In this document: piece by piece, positions 1-10,760 of the stretch
Layout: the number at the start of each line of letters is the position of its first letter
How positions within the stretch are numbered: the first letter of the stretch is position 1
Source of the DNA: Opitutus terrae PB90-1
GTDB taxonomy: Bacteria; Verrucomicrobiota; Verrucomicrobiia; Opitutales; Opitutaceae
Direction: 5' to 3'
Length of the DNA stretch: 64,000 bases
NCBI RefSeq assembly: GCF_000019965.1
Contig: NC_010571.1
Coordinates: 62,001-126,000 of the forward strand
Position numbers and translations under genes: made by a program
The notes under the pieces: model-generated
Database searches by the model: none
What the model saw: only the letters and a program-made list of their open reading frames with translations
Told to the model about the DNA's origin: nothing

Positions 1-158
1 CTCTCAAATTCGAAGGTCGATTTGTCACTCTCGAGGTCGCCGAGGCGTTGTCCGCGCGCGACGCGGTCGCCCGGTTTCACCGTGACCACGATCACGTTGA
101 GCTCGCTCACAGTCGCGCCCATCGAGGGCACCGGCACGTCGATGATGAAAGTTTCCAT
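1..158 (-). CDS. Lipoyl/biotinyl-domain protein, N-terminal fragment
   Basis: Only the first 52 codons lie in the window; the gene runs off the left edge. The peptide begins METFIIDVPVPSMGATVSEL and reaches GDLESDKSTFEFE. This matches the lipoyl/biotinyl swinging-arm fold, where a lysine in an E-[ST]-DK turn carries the cofactor (here the K of ESDKS). Such a domain opens the E2 acyltransferases of 2-oxo acid dehydrogenase complexes and also occurs in single-domain carrier proteins. Which of these it is depends on the missing part. It is on the same strand as kdsA and about 110 bases downstream of it. Confidence 0.7.
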   Translation of the reverse strand, partial: METFIIDVPVPSMGATVSELNVIVVTVKPGDRVARGQRLGDLESDKSTFEFE

Positions 159-270
159 GACAATCGAGGGCTGGGAGTCTGCGGGGCGACGGGACTTGGT
201 CAAGGGAGTGCTCAGTCTGCGTTTGCACGCTCCATCCGTCGCTCCACGCACCGGTGTGCCTGCACCGGAG

Positions 271-1065
271 CTATTCCCGCGCGGCCTTCCAGATCCGCAC
301 GCAACGGGCGAGCAGCGCGGGCAAATCGGCCAGCGGGATCATGTTCGGACCGTCGCTGATCGCGTGCGCCGGGTCGGGATGCGTTTCCAAAAACAGTCCG
401 TCCGCGCCCGCGGCCAACGCCGCCTGCGCGAGCGGCGGCACGAATTCGCGCTGGCCGCCGCTCTTGCCACCCGCCGCGCCGGGCAGCTGCACGCTGTGCG
501 TCGCGTCAAACACCGTCGGGTAACCGTTCTGCCGCATGATCGCAAATGAACGCATGTCGACGACGAGGTTTTGATAACCGAACGTCGTGCCGCGCTCCGT
601 CTGCCAGACCTCACGCGCCCCACCCTCGCGCAGCTTGCCGGTCACGAATTGCATCTCCTGCGGCGAAAGAAACTGCCCTTTCTTCACGTTGACCACCCGG
701 CCCGTTGCCGCCGCCGCGAGCAACAGATCGGTCTGCCGGCAAAGAAACGCGGGGATCTGCAGCACGTCGCACACCGCCGCCACCTGCGGCACCTGCGGCC
801 GCTCGTGCACGTCGGTAAGCACCGGGAATCCATACTCGCGCCGGATCAGCGCGAGCAACTCGAGCCCCGCCTCGAGTCCCGTGCCCCGGTCGCCTGCGAG
901 CGAGGTGCGGTTCGCTTTGTCGAACGAGCCCTTGAACACCAGCGTCAGCTCCGGCTGCGCCCGCTGGATTTCCTGCAGTCGCTCGGCGACCGCGCGACAC
1001 ACGCGCTCGTTTTCCAACGAACACGGGCCGGCGATCACCAGCAGTTTTTTCGAATCGAAGAGCAT
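271..1065 (-). CDS. kdsA: 3-deoxy-8-phosphooctulonate synthase (Kdo-8-P synthase)
   Basis: Cytoplasmic enzyme that condenses phosphoenolpyruvate with arabinose 5-phosphate to give Kdo 8-phosphate, the precursor of the inner-core sugar of lipopolysaccharide. Family blocks are clear: [58 protein letters not shown], and [17 protein letters not shown] near the end. Cys15 in GPCSLEN occupies the position of the metal-binding Cys of class II enzymes (Asn in E. coli), so a metal-dependent enzyme is inferred. I start at MLFDSKK, where family similarity begins; an in-frame upstream codon would add 19 unrelated residues. Follows pyrG by 75 bases, probably in one transcript. Presence implies an LPS outer membrane. 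Confidence 0.95.
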   Translation of the reverse strand: MLFDSKKLLVIAGPCSLENERVCRAVAERLQEIQRAQPELTLVFKGSFDKANRTSLAGDRGTGLEAGLELLALIRREYGFPVLTDVHERPQVPQVAAVCDVLQIPAFLCRQTDLLLAAAATGRVVNVKKGQFLSPQEMQFVTGKLREGGAREVWQTERGTTFGYQNLVVDMRSFAIMRQNGYPTVFDATHSVQLPGAAGGKSGGQREFVPPLAQAALAAGADGLFLETHPDPAHAISDGPNMIPLADLPALLARCVRIWKAARE

Positions 1066-1140
1066 GGACGCGTGCACGCAGCTTAGGCGGACCCACGCGG
1101 CGGCGCCGAGCCGAAATTGCACGGCGCGGCGCGCACCGGA

Positions 1141-2814
<1,674 letters not shown>

Positions 2815-2865
2815 TTACATGAGCGCGCCGCCGAAGCGTGACAAGCCAAAGCTCGGCTCGTCCGC

Positions 2866-2982
2866 GTGGCACGGGCATCTTGCCCGTGATGGCTTGGGAT
2901 GCGTGGTCTCCGGCGGCGCGTAGTATCCGCCGCCCGGGCGAACACGGCAGGGCGGCTTCCACGGGCGGGACGCCCGTGCCAC
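2866..2982. repeat. Palindromic repeat pair, GTGGCACGGGC family
   Basis: Two hairpins face each other between pyrG and the next gene. The outer inverted repeats are GTGGCACGGGC at 2866-2876 and GCCCGTGCCAC at 2972-2982, and each end also folds on itself (CACGGGCATCTTGCCCGTG on the left). Related hairpins occur at 7648-7693 and, degenerate, near 40619-40710. No reading frame or promoter is apparent inside. It looks like a short non-coding repeat rather than a terminator, as no T-run follows. Confidence 0.7.
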
Positions 2983-2990
2983 ATGGCTCC

Positions 2991-3215
2991 TCAGCTCCCG
3001 GCGGCCGGCCTCAGCCACTCCAGCAGCAGCCAAACGGTGCCGATCGCTCCACCAATCAGCACCAGCGCCATCAGCAGATACAGGCTCCACTTCAGCACCT
3101 TCGCGAGGATCCAAAGCACCAGCACCGCCACCACCGTCAGCACCGCCGCGACCACCCAGTCCGGGTAGCCCGCCAGGAAATCGACCACGGGTTTCAGCGA
3201 CGGCGGCAGCGTCAT
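2991..3215 (-). CDS. Small two-helix membrane protein
   Basis: A 74-residue protein with two hydrophobic segments, about residues 17-38 (WVVAAVLTVVAVLVLWILAK) and 42-64. It has no recognisable catalytic motif. The ATG chosen, at MTLPPSLK, is preceded by AAGAGGAG only one base away, an unusually close Shine-Dalgarno; a TTG 39 bases upstream is the alternative. It lies upstream of pyrG on the same strand but is separated from it by a palindromic repeat. Function unknown. Confidence 0.6.
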   Translation of the reverse strand: MTLPPSLKPVVDFLAGYPDWVVAAVLTVVAVLVLWILAKVLKWSLYLLMALVLIGGAIGTVWLLLEWLRPAAGS

Positions 3216-3295
3216 GCTCCTCTTAAGCCCCGACGCTGCAGCGGCTCCAAGCAAAATGATTTGCCCCCTCCCGCGCCGCTTGCCCCACTGCCCGG

Positions 3296-3679
3296 ATGCA
3301 TTCGAAGCCGCAGCTGCTCGCCTGGGTGACGTGCGACGGGGTCCACATCGATCCAGCCACGGGCAAACACACGCTGCTCGGCATCTTTTCCAACATCGGC
3401 GCGGCCCAGTTTCCGTTCGTTCACCCTTACATGATCTGGTTTCTCACGCTCACCGACTGCGGGCCCGGCCAGCACCGGTTGCGAATCTCGATGGCGATGG
3501 GCAACGAAACCCCGCGCCCGATGATCGAGCGTATGTTCGAATCGGTGAGCCCGCTACACCGGATCAATTTGATCAATGACATCCGCAACCTCGTGTTCCC
3601 GCAGCCGGGCGTCTACTCGATCCTCGTCGAAATCGACGACGAGCCGCTGCTCGCCACCGACCTCACGGTGACGAATTAG
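3296..3679 (+). CDS. Conserved hypothetical protein (DUF6941-like)
   Basis: A 127-residue soluble protein starting MHSKPQLLAWVTCDGVHID and rich in predicted beta strands (HTLLGIFSNIGAAQFPF, VYSILVEIDDEPLLATDLTV). The pattern of an early CDGV segment, a central FVHPYMIWFLTLTD strand and a C-terminal VEIDDEPL strand recalls the uncharacterised DUF6941 family, though I cannot confirm this by search. No signal peptide or membrane segment. It is divergent from the small membrane gene and ends 50 bases before the PfkB kinase on the same strand, so the two may share a transcript. Confidence 0.7.
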   Translation: MHSKPQLLAWVTCDGVHIDPATGKHTLLGIFSNIGAAQFPFVHPYMIWFLTLTDCGPGQHRLRISMAMGNETPRPMIERMFESVSPLHRINLINDIRNLVFPQPGVYSILVEIDDEPLLATDLTVTN

Positions 3680-3729
3680 CGTGCCCGTCGCAAATGTCGC
3701 CACCTCGACTCCCACCAGACTCCACCTTC

Positions 3730-4734
3730 ATGTCCTCCTTCGATCTTATTGGTGTCGGTTCGCCGATCATGGATTTGCTCGCCACCGTGCCCGAGTCGTT
3801 CCTCCAGCACGTCCGCGGCGAGAAGGGCGGCATGGTCCTCGTCGACGCGGACGAAATGCACGGAATCCTCTCGCGACTCGAGATCGCGCCCGCCACGTCG
3901 ACCGGCGGGTCCTCAGCGAACGCCACCTTCAACGCCGCGCGGCTCGGGCTGCGCGCGTCCTTCCTCGGCAAGCTGGGCAACGACACGCTGGCCGCCAGCT
4001 ATCGCACCAGTTTCGTCGCCGCGGGCGTCGATGGCTCGCGCTTCAAACGCGGCGCGCTGCCCAACGCGCGCTGTCTCGCGCTCGTCACGCCCGACGCGCA
4101 GCGCACGCTGCGCACGTGTCTCGGCGCCGCGATGACACTCGCCCCGGAGGAGATCACGGCCGCCGATTTCGCCGGCTGCCGGCACGCCCACATCGAAGGT
4201 TACCTGGTTTTCAACCAGGCGCTCGCCGACGCGGTCCTCGCCGCCGCGCGTGCCGCCGGTTGCACCGTCAGTCTCGATCTCGCCTCGTTCGACGTGATCA
4301 ACGTCACGCGCGACTGGATTTTTTCCCAGCTCCACAAGGGCATCGACGTGGTCTTCGCCAACGAGGACGAAATCCGCGCGCTGTTTCAGGACCAGACGTC
4401 AGACTACGCCACGCTCACGCGCCGGCTCGCCGACTACGGCGTGCTCGCCGCCGTGAAGCTGGGCAAAGACGGCGCGTGGCTTGCCACGGGCGACGAGATG
4501 CACCGCATCGCTCCCGTGATCGTGACCGACGTCATCGACACCAACGGGGCCGGTGACGCGTGGGCCGCCGGCTTCCTCTTCGGCTATCTGCGTGGCTGGC
4601 CGCTCCCGCAGTGCGGTGCGGTCGCTTCGCTGATGGGCGCGGAAACCGTGCGGCATCTCGGCCCGATCATTCCGGCCAGCCATTGGCCCGCCGTCCGCGC
4701 CCGCGCGCTGGCGCTCGCTTCCCGCCAATCCTGA
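3730..4734 (+). CDS. PfkB-family carbohydrate/nucleoside kinase
   Basis: A 334-residue ribokinase-fold kinase that transfers the ATP gamma-phosphate to a sugar or nucleoside hydroxyl. It has the N-terminal GGSSANATFNAARLG block and the C-terminal signature DTNGAGDAWAAGF, whose Asp is the catalytic base and whose GAGD forms the anion hole. An NEDE segment at mid-length fits the NxxE magnesium motif. The N-terminal FDLIGVGSPIMDLL and the general pattern resemble the adenosine-kinase/2-keto-3-deoxygluconate kinase group, but substrate cannot be assigned. The start at MSSFDLIG is where similarity begins; a codon 36 bases upstream is less likely. Confidence 0.88.
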   Translation: MSSFDLIGVGSPIMDLLATVPESFLQHVRGEKGGMVLVDADEMHGILSRLEIAPATSTGGSSANATFNAARLGLRASFLGKLGNDTLAASYRTSFVAAGVDGSRFKRGALPNARCLALVTPDAQRTLRTCLGAAMTLAPEEITAADFAGCRHAHIEGYLVFNQALADAVLAAARAAGCTVSLDLASFDVINVTRDWIFSQLHKGIDVVFANEDEIRALFQDQTSDYATLTRRLADYGVLAAVKLGKDGAWLATGDEMHRIAPVIVTDVIDTNGAGDAWAAGFLFGYLRGWPLPQCGAVASLMGAETVRHLGPIIPASHWPAVRARALALASRQS

Positions 4735-4746
4735 CACCGCTCCTCC

Positions 4747-4825
4747 GTAGGGCCGGCGCTCGCCGCCGGCCACGAATGTGCGGACGGTGGCATCGTCCTC
4801 GGCTGCCGGCAAGCGGCAGCCCTAC
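4747..4825. repeat. GTAG-headed REP pair in inverted orientation
   Basis: The space between the kinase and the ABC exporter contains GTAGGGC at 4747-4753 and its complement GCCCTAC at 4819-4825. Each is followed inward by a GC-rich palindrome (GGCCGGCGCTCGCCGCCGGCC on the left, GGCTGCCGGCAAGCGGCAGCC on the right). GTAG followed by a hairpin is the form of REP elements mobilised by RAYT transposases. Nothing coding is visible in the rest of the gap. Confidence 0.7.
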
Positions 4826-4970
4826 CAAGCACGCGCCTCATACTTCGCTCGTCTGCGGCGCCAGGCCGCGGCCTTAAGCCGCGAAATACCGTCGCCAGCG
4901 CTCCGCTGCTTCGCCATAGCGGATCGATCGTCGTCCAGCCCCTTCCGGGCAACCGGCTCGTATCCTCCAC

Positions 4971-5906
4971 GTGAATCCGTCCACGCTGCTTTCCCTCCAG
5001 AGCGTCAGCAAACGCTACGGCAGTCTGGCCGCGCTCGACCAGGTGTCGCTCGCGATCGCCCCGGGCGAGTTTTTCGGACTGCTCGGCCCCAACGGCGCCG
5101 GCAAGTCCACCCTCATGGCGCTCGTCGCCGGTCTGCGCGCCCTCGACGGCGGCGCCATCACGCTCGACGGCCAGCCCGTGTCGTCCACCGCGTTCGCCGC
5201 CCGCCGCGCGCTCGGGCTCGTGCCGCAATCGATCGCCCTCTACTCCGAACTCACGGCGGAGGAGAACCTGCGGATTTTTGGGGAACTGCAGGGGCTCCGC
5301 GGCGCGCAACTCAACGAACGCCTCGACGAAGCGTTCGCCGCCGTGCAACTGCAGGACCGGCGGCGGGCGCAGGTGAAGACGTTTTCCGGCGGCATGCAGC
5401 GCCGGCTCAACCTCGTCGCCGCGCTGCTGCACCGCCCGAAGCTGTTGCTGTGCGACGAGCCGACCGTCGGCGTCGATCCGCAGTCGCGCAACGCCATCTT
5501 CGACTACCTCCAGCAGCTCAATCGCAGCGGCGTCACGATCATCTACTCGACGCATTACATGGAGGAGGCCGAGCGCCTGTGCTCGCGGATCGGCATCATC
5601 GATCACGGCAAAATCCTCGCGCTCGGCTCGCTCGACGAGCTGCTGACGCAGTTGCCTTTCGAGGAGGAGATCGCGTTTCCCGCGACCCCGGCCACCGCCG
5701 CCCTCGTCAGCCAACTCGGCGCGCATGGCGAACTCACCACCGCGAACGGCGCCCACCGGTTCCGACCGCGGCCAGCGTATCCGTTGTCCGCCTTCTTCGC
5801 GCTCACCGAATCACTCGGTCTGTCGCCGCGGTTATTCGTCAGCCACCGGCCCAGCCTCGAGGCGCTGTTTCTCCGGCTCACCGGCCGCACCCTTCGCGAT
5901 TCCTAA
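4971..5906 (+). CDS. ABC exporter ATP-binding protein
   Basis: A 311-residue ATPase of the ABC-2 (drug/Nod-factor/polymer) export class. Walker A is GPNGAGKS, the signature is FSGGMQRRLNL, and Walker B with the switch region is LLLCDEPTVGVDPQS, then the H-loop STHYMEEAE. The start is GTG (NPSTLLSLQSVSKRYG); no ATG fits. The C-terminal 80 residues after the ATPase core are typical of this subclass. It ends 7 bases before the permease, so the pair forms an operon. Transported substrate unknown. Confidence 0.9.
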   Translation: MNPSTLLSLQSVSKRYGSLAALDQVSLAIAPGEFFGLLGPNGAGKSTLMALVAGLRALDGGAITLDGQPVSSTAFAARRALGLVPQSIALYSELTAEENLRIFGELQGLRGAQLNERLDEAFAAVQLQDRRRAQVKTFSGGMQRRLNLVAALLHRPKLLLCDEPTVGVDPQSRNAIFDYLQQLNRSGVTIIYSTHYMEEAERLCSRIGIIDHGKILALGSLDELLTQLPFEEEIAFPATPATAALVSQLGAHGELTTANGAHRFRPRPAYPLSAFFALTESLGLSPRLFVSHRPSLEALFLRLTGRTLRDS

Positions 5907-5913
5907 CCCTCCG

Positions 5914-7263
5914 ATGCGCCCCACGCTCATTCTGCTGCGCAAGAGTCTGCGCGTCTTCCGCCGCGCCAAGGCCGCGGTGATCATCACGTTCGTCGTTCCG
6001 ATCACGCTGATCTATCTCTTCGGGCATGTCTTCGGACTCTACCGCAAGGACAGCGGGCCCAGCGGCATCCCCGTCGCGGTGGTCGACGCCAGCGGCGACC
6101 CGGCCGCGCTCGATTTGATCAACGCCCTCCGCGCCGAGAAAGCCCTCGCGGTGATCGCCGACACCGCCGGCGCCGATGGCTCCCGCCGCGCGTTGACCGA
6201 GGCCGACGTCCGCGCCGGCCTGCACGACAACCAGTATCGCTTCGCCCTGATCCTGCCCGCCGATCTCATCTCCTCCGCGCGGCTCGGGCTACACGTGAAG
6301 TTCCTCTCCAATCCGCGCAACGAGATCGAAGCGCAGATGGTGAACGGCCTCCTGCAGAAAACGATCTTCACCAAGGTCCCGCAACTCCTCGGTCGCTCGC
6401 TGCAGCAACGCGCCCGCGACGTCATCGGACCGCAACGTCTGGAGCAGTTCAACGAGGGACTCGCGTCGTCCGTCAGCTCCGCGTTCGGGGGCGACAAGGA
6501 GACGATCAAACGCCAGATCGCATCGGGCGATCTGTTCCCCAGCTCGGCTTCCTCCACCGCTCCCGCCGATCAGCCGGCGAAAGCAGACGGCGCCGCCGAT
6601 GTGCTGTCGCGAATCGTGCGGATCGAGACCGAACAGGTGGCCGGCAAGGACGTGAAGAACCCGATGGCCGCGCGGATCGTCGGCGGCTACGCCATCATGT
6701 TTCTGCTGTTCGCAGTCAGCGGCTCCGCCACCGCGATGTTCGAAGAACGGGAGTCCGGCGTCTTTCAACGGCTGCTGTCTTCGCCGGTTCGGCCCGCTCA
6801 CATTCTATGGGCCCGCTATCTGTTCGGGATCATTCTCGGGCTGGTGCAGATTTCCGCGCTGTTTCTCGCCGGCCGGCTCTTTTTCGGCTTGGACATCTTC
6901 AGCCACGCCGGCGCGCTCTTTGCGGTCGCGCTCGCGGCGGCGGCCGCGTGTTCGGCGTTCGGCATGCTGATCGCCGCCTTCGCCCCCAGCGCTCCCGCGG
7001 CGCAGGGGCTGGCCACGTTTCTGGTCATCTCGATGAGCGCGGTCGGCGGCGCCTGGTTTCCCGTGAGCTTCATGCCCGATTACATCCAGGTCGTCAGCAA
7101 GCTGACGCTGGTTTACTGGTCGGTCGAGGGGTTCACTGACGTGCTTTGGGCCGGTCGGTCGCTCCTCGAGGTGCTGCCGAAGATCGGCATCCTCGCCGGC
7201 ATGTCCGCCGCGGTGCTGGCCGTGTCGCTCTGGCGGTTCGGCCGGAGCCGGATGTTCGAGTAG
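5914..7263 (+). CDS. ABC-2 type permease
   Basis: A 449-residue membrane component for the preceding ATPase. It has one N-terminal helix (about residues 20-38, VIITFVVPITLIYLFGHVFG), a large extracytoplasmic domain to about residue 250, then five helices, with the ABC-2 motif FEERESGVFQRLLSSPVRP between helices two and three. This is the one-plus-five topology of the YhhJ/YbhR exporter group. I start at MRPTLILLRKS right after the ATPase stop; an upstream in-frame start would lie inside the ATPase gene. Confidence 0.9.
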   Translation: MRPTLILLRKSLRVFRRAKAAVIITFVVPITLIYLFGHVFGLYRKDSGPSGIPVAVVDASGDPAALDLINALRAEKALAVIADTAGADGSRRALTEADVRAGLHDNQYRFALILPADLISSARLGLHVKFLSNPRNEIEAQMVNGLLQKTIFTKVPQLLGRSLQQRARDVIGPQRLEQFNEGLASSVSSAFGGDKETIKRQIASGDLFPSSASSTAPADQPAKADGAADVLSRIVRIETEQVAGKDVKNPMAARIVGGYAIMFLLFAVSGSATAMFEERESGVFQRLLSSPVRPAHILWARYLFGIILGLVQISALFLAGRLFFGLDIFSHAGALFAVALAAAAACSAFGMLIAAFAPSAPAAQGLATFLVISMSAVGGAWFPVSFMPDYIQVVSKLTLVYWSVEGFTDVLWAGRSLLEVLPKIGILAGMSAAVLAVSLWRFGRSRMFE

Positions 7264-7386
7264 CGAAACCCTGACGCCCCGCGCGTCAGACCGGATCCGG
7301 TAAACGCCTATGTTTGCCTGCGCGCCACGCGGGCGGGAACGCATCGTGCCCCGCGGGGTCGGTCGGGGCCGAATTCTTACTCACCC

Positions 7387-7617
7387 ATGAAAAACATCGT
7401 CGGCATTATCCTGATCGCACTCGGCATCTTCCTCTTCGTCCAGGGGCTCAATCGCAAGGACTCGATCGTGGGCGCCGCCTCCGAGGCCGGCACCGAGGTC
7501 GCCAACGCCGTCGATGGCGGCTCGCGGCAGCCCAAGCACGTGATCTACATGGTCGGCGGCGGCATCCTCGCCATCATCGGCGTCGCTGTCATGGTGCGGA
7601 AGCCGCGCTCGGTCTGA
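7387..7617 (+). CDS. Small membrane protein, DUF3185-like
   Basis: A 76-residue protein with two transmembrane helices, residues 4-20 (IVGIILIALGIFLFVQG) and about 52-70, joined by a polar loop with DSIVGAASEAG. Length, topology and the GxxLxxxGIxLxxxGxNxxDS opening match the DUF3185 group of small inner-membrane proteins of unknown role. Monocistronic by spacing. Confidence 0.75.
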   Translation: MKNIVGIILIALGIFLFVQGLNRKDSIVGAASEAGTEVANAVDGGSRQPKHVIYMVGGGILAIIGVAVMVRKPRSV

Positions 7618-7647
7618 CGCATTCGCGCGCGAAGCGCGTTCCCCACA

Positions 7648-7693
7648 CATGGGCGAGACGCCCATGCCCCGTGGCACGGGCGTCTCGCCCATG
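7648..7693. repeat. Tandem hairpins of the GTGGCACGGGC family
   Basis: Two adjacent near-perfect palindromes: CATGGGCGAGACGCCCATG at 7648-7666 and CACGGGCGTCTCGCCCATG at 7675-7693. Their arms match the repeat downstream of pyrG. They lie about 30 bases after a stop codon without a T-run, so I regard them as a dispersed repeat rather than a terminator. Confidence 0.7.
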
Positions 7694-7838
7694 GGGTTGT
7701 AGACGCACTTGCTGCGCCCTCCCACGAATCCTGCTGAACACGCGGGCTCTGGTGCAGTGCTGTGCGTCGCGGTTGGATGACAGGAACAGCCGCAGTGCGG
7801 ACTCGCCGCCCTGCGCCGCGATGAGGCATTGGTTCAAC

Positions 7839-8324
7839 ATGTCGCTCACCGCCCAGACTCGCCTGCCTTCCGCCCCCGCCGCCGGGCGAGCGGTGCTTTG
7901 GGGCGGACTGCTGTGCGGCGTCGGCGATCTGAGTTTCGCCTTTGTGTACTACGGCCTGCTGCAGGGTCTGGGCGTCGTGCATGTCATGCAATCGGTCGCC
8001 GGCGGGTTGCTCGGTCGGGCAACCTATTCTGGCGCTGCGGCGTCCGCGAGTCTCGGCGTGGCGCTCCACTTCCTCATCGCGTTCATCATCGCCGCGATCT
8101 ATGTGGCGCTCAGCCGCAAGGCCGCCGCACTCCGCGAGCGCCCCTTCGTGTTCGGCGCGCTCTATGGCGCCGGAGCCTACGTCGTCATGCAGATGATCGT
8201 GCTGCCGCTTTCCGCCTGGCACTCGCCGTTCTGGCCGCCGAACGTCGCTCTCATTCCGTTTATCGGTCACATCGTCCTGGTCGGGCTTCCGATCGCGCTC
8301 GCCACGCGTCGCTTCGCCTGCTGA
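7839..8324 (+). CDS. Conserved four-helix membrane protein
   Basis: A 161-residue integral membrane protein with four predicted helices: LWGGLLCGVGDLSFAFVYY, LGVALHFLIAFIIAAIYVAL, the FGALYGAGAYVVMQMIVLPL segment and a final IPFIGHIVLVGLPIALA. The sequence contains a GLLG turn and an H in the second helix. I recall similar unnamed proteins in Proteobacteria and Acidobacteria but no function. An in-frame ATG 18 bases upstream (MRHWFN) is possible. Confidence 0.7.
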   Translation: MSLTAQTRLPSAPAAGRAVLWGGLLCGVGDLSFAFVYYGLLQGLGVVHVMQSVAGGLLGRATYSGAAASASLGVALHFLIAFIIAAIYVALSRKAAALRERPFVFGALYGAGAYVVMQMIVLPLSAWHSPFWPPNVALIPFIGHIVLVGLPIALATRRFAC

Positions 8325-8434
8325 ACCGCGCCTCTGCGCGGAGCCAGCGAACCGCGCAACCCCGCCGCCGTCCGATTACGTTTTAGGGTCACTGCCGGCT
8401 CGAAACCGCGCTACTGGCAGTCACACTGTCCGCC

Positions 8435-10723
8435 ATGAGTGCCCCAGCCAGCCGGCTCGTCCCCTTCGGCACGATCCTGGCGTTCGCGTTGCTTCCCGCC
8501 GCCCGTGCTGCAGACGCGCCTTGGCGACCGTTCTCGCCCGACAGTCCGTGGAATCAGCCGATCGCGCCCGACGCGCCGGCGGATCGCGATTCCGCGCGCT
8601 TGGTCGACGAACTCGCCTCGCGCGGTCCGCTGCTCATCAACATCAAGGACTGGTCGATCCCGGTCTACTTCGTCGACGCCGATTCCACCCCGAAGCACGA
8701 CGTGGGTGATCTGCGACCCGGCGTCTACGGCGCGGGATTCGAGTTTCCGCGACAGATCCCGATTCCCGCGGGGGCCCAAGCCTCGCCCCCGACCGAGGGC
8801 GACAGCGACCAGCATCTTGCGATCATCGATCGTCAAAAAAACCTCGAATGGGGCATGTGGTGGGCACGGCAGGACGAGCACGGTCGCTGGTGGACCGGCC
8901 TCGGCGCCGTCACCGATCTCTCGAGCTCCGGCGTAGCTCCGCCGTGGTTCGCCTCTGCGCGGGAGTTCGACTCGCACCGGGCGCGCGCGAGCGGTTTCCC
9001 GCTGATCGCGGGATTGATCCTGCGCGAGGAAATCGCCGCGGGCGAAATCCCACACGCCCTCGTGTTTGCCTACGATCGCTGCCGCAGCGCCTTCTTCATT
9101 CCGCCGGCAAGCACGGCGCAGGTCACGCGTCCGGATATCCAAAACTCCAGCGGCATCCCGATGGGCGGCCGGATCCAGCTCGATCCCGCGTGGGACGTGG
9201 AGAACTCCGGACTCTCGCGCAGCGGCAAGATCATCGCCCGCGCCCTGCAGCGCTACGGCGCCTACTGCGGCGACTTCGCCGGCGCCAACGTGCTCTACGC
9301 CGAAAACTCACCCGAGGCCGTCGCCGCATGGAGTGGCGTGCTCGACAAGGAGGAACTGACGCGAGTCTTCACGCCGGAGATGATCCGCCGCCATTTTCGC
9401 GTGCTCGACCTGGCCGAAATCCTGCCCGGTCAGAATCTCGAGGTGCCCGGACCTTACGTGCTCGCCTTTTCAGTCCGCGGCGAATCGGCCCGCGCTGAAA
9501 TCGATCATCTCACCCGCACGATCATCGTGTCGCGTCCAGCCGACCGGCGCGCCGCGATGAAAGCGACCGCGACCTGGACGACGCATCCGCGCGAGGCCCG
9601 CGTGACCCTCAATGGCCAACCGGCCCCGACTTCGCCGACGATCGATCTCACCGATACCACCCGGCTCACGCTCACGACGCCGGAGGGTCGGAGCAGCACG
9701 TGGACCATCGTGGGCCGCGAGGCGGACCGCGAAGCTGCGCGGCAGACGCCCCGACGCTTTTTCGCCGACGACAGTTTCTGGAATCAGCCGATCCCCGCTG
9801 ATGCGAAGATTGATTCACGCACCGCGCGTTGGATCCGGCTGCTCGAGTCGGAGCCGACCGGCGAAAACTTTCTGGTGAACAGCAAACAGTGGACGATTCC
9901 TGTCTACGAGGTCGATCGCTTCACGCCGGTTCATCACATCGGGCTGCTCGCGATCACGCCGGAGGAAAAGATCCGCTGGCACACCGATCGCGCAACGTTT
10001 GGCCACGGTCCGGGCTTCGACTACGTGCCGATTCCCGCCGCCGCTTCGCCCGATCCGAAGGCCGACTCGCATCTCGCCGTCGTCGATTGGGAGCGCAATC
10101 TCGTGTGGGACATGTGGGCGTTGTCGCGCAATCTCGACGGCTCGTGGAAATCCGCGACCGGCATGGTCTACGCCGCAGACGGGCCGGGCGTTTTCTCGAC
10201 GGAGCAGCTCGGCGTGCGCGACGGCGAAAGCGTCCACTTTCACGGGCCCAGCCGGGCCGCCGGGGTGCCCGCGGTCGCGGGGCTGATCCGCTATGACGAA
10301 GTCGCCGCCGGTGAAATCCGCCACAAGATCGCGGCCGCTTCGCGCTTCTGTGCCTACAAGGAATTCGTTTTTCCCGCGGCGTGGACCGACGGTTTCACCG
10401 AGGGCGGCATTCCCGAGGGCACCGTCATCCAGCTCGATCCCGCGCTCGATCTCTCGCAGTTCAAGCTCACGCGTGAGGAGCGGATCGTCTGCGTCGCACT
10501 GCAGCGTTACGGCATGGTGCTCGTCGATATTGCCCAGGGACAGCCGATCTATGCCGAAGGGCTTTGGGGCCATCCCGGCAAATCGTGGGACGGCAAGCTC
10601 GATCACGGCCCCGGCGGCATTTCAAAAATTCCGTATCGCCATTTCCGGATGTTGCAGGCCGGCCCGGTCACCCGCCAGGGCGATGGCCGCTCGAAGTTCG
10701 CTCCAGTTTGGGAGGCCCCCTGA
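8435..10723 (+). CDS. Secreted protein with two copies of an unnamed domain
   Basis: A 762-residue protein with a signal peptide (residues 1-26, ending ARAADAP). The mature part is an internal duplication: domain A about residues 30-335 and domain B about 435-755. Both open with an F-x-x-D-S-x-WNQPI block (SPDSPWNQPI and ADDSFWNQPI), then an IPVYxVD strand, a HLAxxD segment, an AGLI....AAGEI segment, IQLDPA and ALQRYG. The linker, about residues 345-430, is Thr-rich and predicted beta (Ig-like). Conserved tryptophans and acidic residues suggest carbohydrate handling, but that is only a guess; I do not recognise the family. Confidence 0.85.
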   Translation: MSAPASRLVPFGTILAFALLPAARAADAPWRPFSPDSPWNQPIAPDAPADRDSARLVDELASRGPLLINIKDWSIPVYFVDADSTPKHDVGDLRPGVYGAGFEFPRQIPIPAGAQASPPTEGDSDQHLAIIDRQKNLEWGMWWARQDEHGRWWTGLGAVTDLSSSGVAPPWFASAREFDSHRARASGFPLIAGLILREEIAAGEIPHALVFAYDRCRSAFFIPPASTAQVTRPDIQNSSGIPMGGRIQLDPAWDVENSGLSRSGKIIARALQRYGAYCGDFAGANVLYAENSPEAVAAWSGVLDKEELTRVFTPEMIRRHFRVLDLAEILPGQNLEVPGPYVLAFSVRGESARAEIDHLTRTIIVSRPADRRAAMKATATWTTHPREARVTLNGQPAPTSPTIDLTDTTRLTLTTPEGRSSTWTIVGREADREAARQTPRRFFADDSFWNQPIPADAKIDSRTARWIRLLESEPTGENFLVNSKQWTIPVYEVDRFTPVHHIGLLAITPEEKIRWHTDRATFGHGPGFDYVPIPAAASPDPKADSHLAVVDWERNLVWDMWALSRNLDGSWKSATGMVYAADGPGVFSTEQLGVRDGESVHFHGPSRAAGVPAVAGLIRYDEVAAGEIRHKIAAASRFCAYKEFVFPAAWTDGFTEGGIPEGTVIQLDPALDLSQFKLTREERIVCVALQRYGMVLVDIAQGQPIYAEGLWGHPGKSWDGKLDHGPGGISKIPYRHFRMLQAGPVTRQGDGRSKFAPVWEAP

Positions 10724-10760
10724 GCTAATGTTCGAGGTGAAGCGTCTGCCGGGCCCCTAC

